DNA of 7,400 nt from Planctomycetota bacterium (GTDB lineage: Bacteria > Planctomycetota > B15-G4 > JADJEK01): the NCBI GenBank assembly GCA_016795255.1, contig JAEUIB010000564.1, positions 1 through 7,400 of the forward strand. Reading direction: 5' to 3'. Made by a program: the position numbers and the translations under genes. Positions 5,759 through 7,400 of the stretch are shown here, in pieces. Each line of letters opens with the position of its first letter. The first letter of the stretch is position 1. A model generated the notes under the pieces. It was given only the letters and a program-made list of their open reading frames with translations, did no database searches and had not been told where the DNA came from.

Positions 5759-6847
5759 CTACGCCATCCACTTCGCCAGCATGCGGTGGAAGTGGTGGAC
5801 GCCGATCTCGGCGGTCGGGGCGTAGCGGCCGCCTCGGTACGAACGCGCGCGCATGCCCTTCTGGACCTGCTGGATCGCCGCCTCGTCCTCCATCTCGACC
5901 TGCACGAGGCCGGAGCCGGCTCCTTGCTCGCGCTTCGCGGGATCTTGGACGAACGACAGGAACCGAACGCGGGTGCGCGTCGGCGCCAACGGTTCGATGA
6001 CGTTCAGCGACAGTCCCCACGGGTACAGGTTCAGCATCGTCGCGGGGAACAGCCAGAAGTAGTACGCCCCGATCCGCTGGCCGAAGTTGGGATGGCCTTC
6101 GGGCAGCTCGAACGCGAGTTCGCCCGGCGCCGCCGAACCGATCTGCAACGTGCCGTACGGCAGGTTCTCGTAGCCGTAGAGCTTGCCGTCGAGCTTCGCG
6201 GCGAGCGCGGGGTGGATGAACGGGATGTGCAGGCCTTCGAGGTAGTTCTCGACGTAGAGCGCCCAGTTCGCGTCGAACTCGAACGTCTTGTCGAGCGTCG
6301 GGTCGTAGCGCCAGTCGACGATCGCGAGGCCGGCGAGGCGGCGCTCCACTTCGGCGACGACCTCGTTGACCGGCGCGTTCGGCGCCAGCGACGCGAACAA
6401 CATCCCGCGCCACTCGGCGAGCGGGACCTTCGTCAGCCAATCGCTCTCGGTCGGGAAGTGCTCGGCGTTCTCGAACCCCGGCATGAACGCGAAGCTGCCG
6501 TCGAGGTGGAAGCGCCGGCCGTGATAGTTGCAGCGCAGCGCCGCGAGCGCGCACTCGCGCTCGACGACGAGATGCCCGCGGTGCGTGCAGACGTTCGACA
6601 ACAGGTGGAGCTTCGCGTGCGTGTCGCGCACGAGGATCAGCGGCTCGTCGAGGCAACCGGGCAGCAGCGTCAGCGGCCGCGCGCAGCCGCTCGTCTCCAG
6701 TCCGGCGCTGACCGACGCGAAGTTCCACGATCGCGCGAACACGGTCTCGCGTTGCTGCGCGAACCACTGCGGATCGAAGTACAGCTCGCGCGGCGGGGTC
6801 CGCGCCCTGCGGATGTCGGCGTCGACGTCGAAGCGGCGTTCGGCCAT
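5759..6847 (-). CDS. Rieske non-haem iron oxygenase, alpha subunit (aromatic ring-hydroxylating type)
   Basis: A 362-residue oxygenase component. The N-terminal Rieske domain has its [2Fe-2S] ligands Cys87/His89 (CTHRGH) and Cys106/His109 (CNYHGRRF), 16 residues apart. The catalytic domain has the bridging and mononuclear-iron motif NWALYVENYLEGLHIPFIHP (194-213), giving iron ligands His207 and His212. The expected third ligand is Asp321 in QVEMEDEAA. The C-terminal GVHHFHRMLAKW block is also typical. The NYLEGxHxxFxH form is closest to the choline, glycine-betaine and carnitine monooxygenase branch, but related ring hydroxylases share it, so the substrate stays open. The enzyme would need a separate reductase, which is not in the window. 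The ATG at 6845-6847 is supported by AGGAG (complement of 6857-6861) 9 nt upstream. The gene is probably the first of a leftward unit with the DUF3050 gene, and diverges from the ModB-like gene. Confidence 0.95.
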   Translation of the reverse strand: MAERRFDVDADIRRARTPPRELYFDPQWFAQQRETVFARSWNFASVSAGLETSGCARPLTLLPGCLDEPLILVRDTHAKLHLLSNVCTHRGHLVVERECALAALRCNYHGRRFHLDGSFAFMPGFENAEHFPTESDWLTKVPLAEWRGMLFASLAPNAPVNEVVAEVERRLAGLAIVDWRYDPTLDKTFEFDANWALYVENYLEGLHIPFIHPALAAKLDGKLYGYENLPYGTLQIGSAAPGELAFELPEGHPNFGQRIGAYYFWLFPATMLNLYPWGLSLNVIEPLAPTRTRVRFLSFVQDPAKREQGAGSGLVQVEMEDEAAIQQVQKGMRARSYRGGRYAPTAEIGVHHFHRMLAKWMA

Positions 6848-7067
6848 GTCTGGCTTCTCCTGGCGGCGTGACTCTAAATCGAAGTCGGCGATTCTGGTAT
6901 GGCTGCCGCGCGGGAGCGTTCGGGGGAAGCGATCGCCGGAAGCTCTTTGCCTCGCGATTCCCCCACCGAGGCGGTCTTTACACTGCGCCGCGCCCGCCCC
7001 CGGAGTCTTCGATGCCCGCCTCACGTCGCCACGTCCGCATCCTGCGCTGGCCGAGCGGGCTGACGCG
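6848..7067. promoter_or_regulatory. Divergent intergenic region between Rieske oxygenase and ModB-like genes
   Basis: About 220 bp that should hold both promoters. A small inverted repeat AATCG-N7-CGATT lies at 6877-6893. A leftward -10-like TAGAGT (complement of 6871-6876) lies about 24 bp before the Rieske start without a matching -35. A rightward -10-like TACACT lies at 6979-6984. No palindrome resembling the known ModE operator and no recognisable molybdenum-cofactor riboswitch fold was seen. Confidence 0.45.
6979..6984 (+). promoter_or_regulatory. Candidate -10 box for the ModB-like gene
   Basis: TACACT matches four of six bases of the bacterial -10 consensus and lies in the only T-rich patch upstream of the gene. 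The spacing puts a transcription start near 6990, just before the small ORF. The 17-bp-distant -35 position reads GATTCC, a poor match, so the call is tentative. Confidence 0.28.
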
Positions 7068-7071
7068 ATGA
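7012..7071 (+). CDS. Possible 19-residue leader peptide overlapping the ModB-like start
   Basis: ATG at 7012 has GGAG (7002-7005) 6 nt upstream and is followed by 19 codons (MPASRRHVRILRWPSGLTR, five arginines) ending in TGA at 7069-7071. The stop overlaps the downstream ATG as ATGA. The downstream gene has no clear Shine-Dalgarno sequence of its own, so coupling through this short ORF is plausible. Such an ORF can also arise by chance; no homology is recognised. Confidence 0.3.
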   Translation: MPASRRHVRILRWPSGLTR

Positions 7072-7400
7072 GTTCGGAACTGCTCGACGCGACGTGGGTC
7101 AGCCTGCGCGTCGCGCTCGCCGCGACGTTGATCGATGCGGTGCCCGCGATCGCGCTCGGTTGGTGGCTGGCTCGACGATCGACGGTGCTCGCGACCTGCG
7201 TCGTGACGATCGTGTCGCTGCCGCTCGTGCTGCCGCCGGTCGCGGTCGGCCTGTTGCTGCTGCATCTGCTCGCGCGGGATTCGATCGGCGGACGACTGTT
7301 CGAAGCCGTCGCCGGGCACTCCGCGCTGCTGACGATCGACGCGGCGATCGCCGCCGCCGCGGTCATGGCGTTCCCGTTGTTCGTGTTCGGAGCGCGCGAG
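7068..7400 (+). CDS. modB: Molybdate-type ABC transporter permease, N-terminal part
   Basis: The first 111 residues of an integral membrane permease; the gene runs off the window. Hydrophobic helices lie at about 9-34, 40-67 and 85-106. The block SLPLVLPPVAVGLLLLHLLARD (about 45-66) is the strongest evidence: ModB proteins carry PLVLPPxxxGxxLL just after the second helix. The opening TWVSLRVALAATLID followed by GWWLARR also matches the ModB/CysT start. ModB forms the inner-membrane channel of the molybdate importer, working with periplasmic ModA and ATPase ModC; neither is in view, but both would be expected downstream. Tungstate or sulfate/thiosulfate permeases are the alternatives. The cytoplasmic EAA loop lies beyond the window. 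The ATG at 7068 was chosen because it directly precedes the conserved N-terminus. Confidence 0.78.
   Translation, partial: MSSELLDATWVSLRVALAATLIDAVPAIALGWWLARRSTVLATCVVTIVSLPLVLPPVAVGLLLLHLLARDSIGGRLFEAVAGHSALLTIDAAIAAAAVMAFPLFVFGARE

Noticed and set aside
6848..7366. Leftward extension of the Rieske oxygenase by 173 residues
   Set aside because: The extension is Ser/Ala/Arg-rich and overlaps the ModB-like gene; AGGAG and the family N-terminus support the ATG at 6847.

Overview
The window is about two-thirds G+C with tightly packed genes and no rRNA, tRNA or CRISPR. The base composition and mix of families (an FGE-sulfatase-type protein, a YtrA-type GntR/ABC operon, a DUF3050 protein) would suit a high-GC Gram-negative such as a planctomycete. 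That placement is a guess, because no phylogenetic marker is present.

Left part (1-1563): the C-terminal end of an FGE-sulfatase (SUMF1-like) domain protein runs rightward. It meets, with no spacer, a leftward gene for an HI0933/BaiN-type flavoprotein; their two stop codons together form the palindrome TGATCA. A 229-bp divergent region (1564-1792) with a six-unit 9-bp tandem repeat separates the flavoprotein from the next operon.

Centre (1793-4898): three overlapping rightward genes encode a short YtrA-type GntR repressor, an ABC ATPase, and a polytopic membrane protein with a C-terminal beta-propeller-like sensor domain. They overlap by 4 and 16 bases, so they are probably co-transcribed and translationally coupled, with the repressor controlling its own exporter-like system. 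The membrane-protein gene carries the most striking feature of the window. This is a 162-bp, near-perfectly symmetric palindromic element (3990-4151) with 19-bp terminal inverted repeats, flanked by a direct TCA. It sits in frame and adds 54 residues plus the duplicated Ser. Removing it restores a seamless propeller-domain sequence. It looks like a MITE-type element that inserted into a gene and stayed open in the host frame.

Right part (4912-6847): two leftward genes, a Rieske non-haem iron oxygenase alpha subunit followed 73 bp later by a DUF3050 (haem-oxygenase-like fold) protein. A strong GC hairpin lies in the gap between them. At the right edge (7068-7400) a rightward gene begins that resembles the molybdate ABC permease ModB. 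It is preceded by a short Arg-rich ORF whose stop overlaps the ModB start as ATGA.
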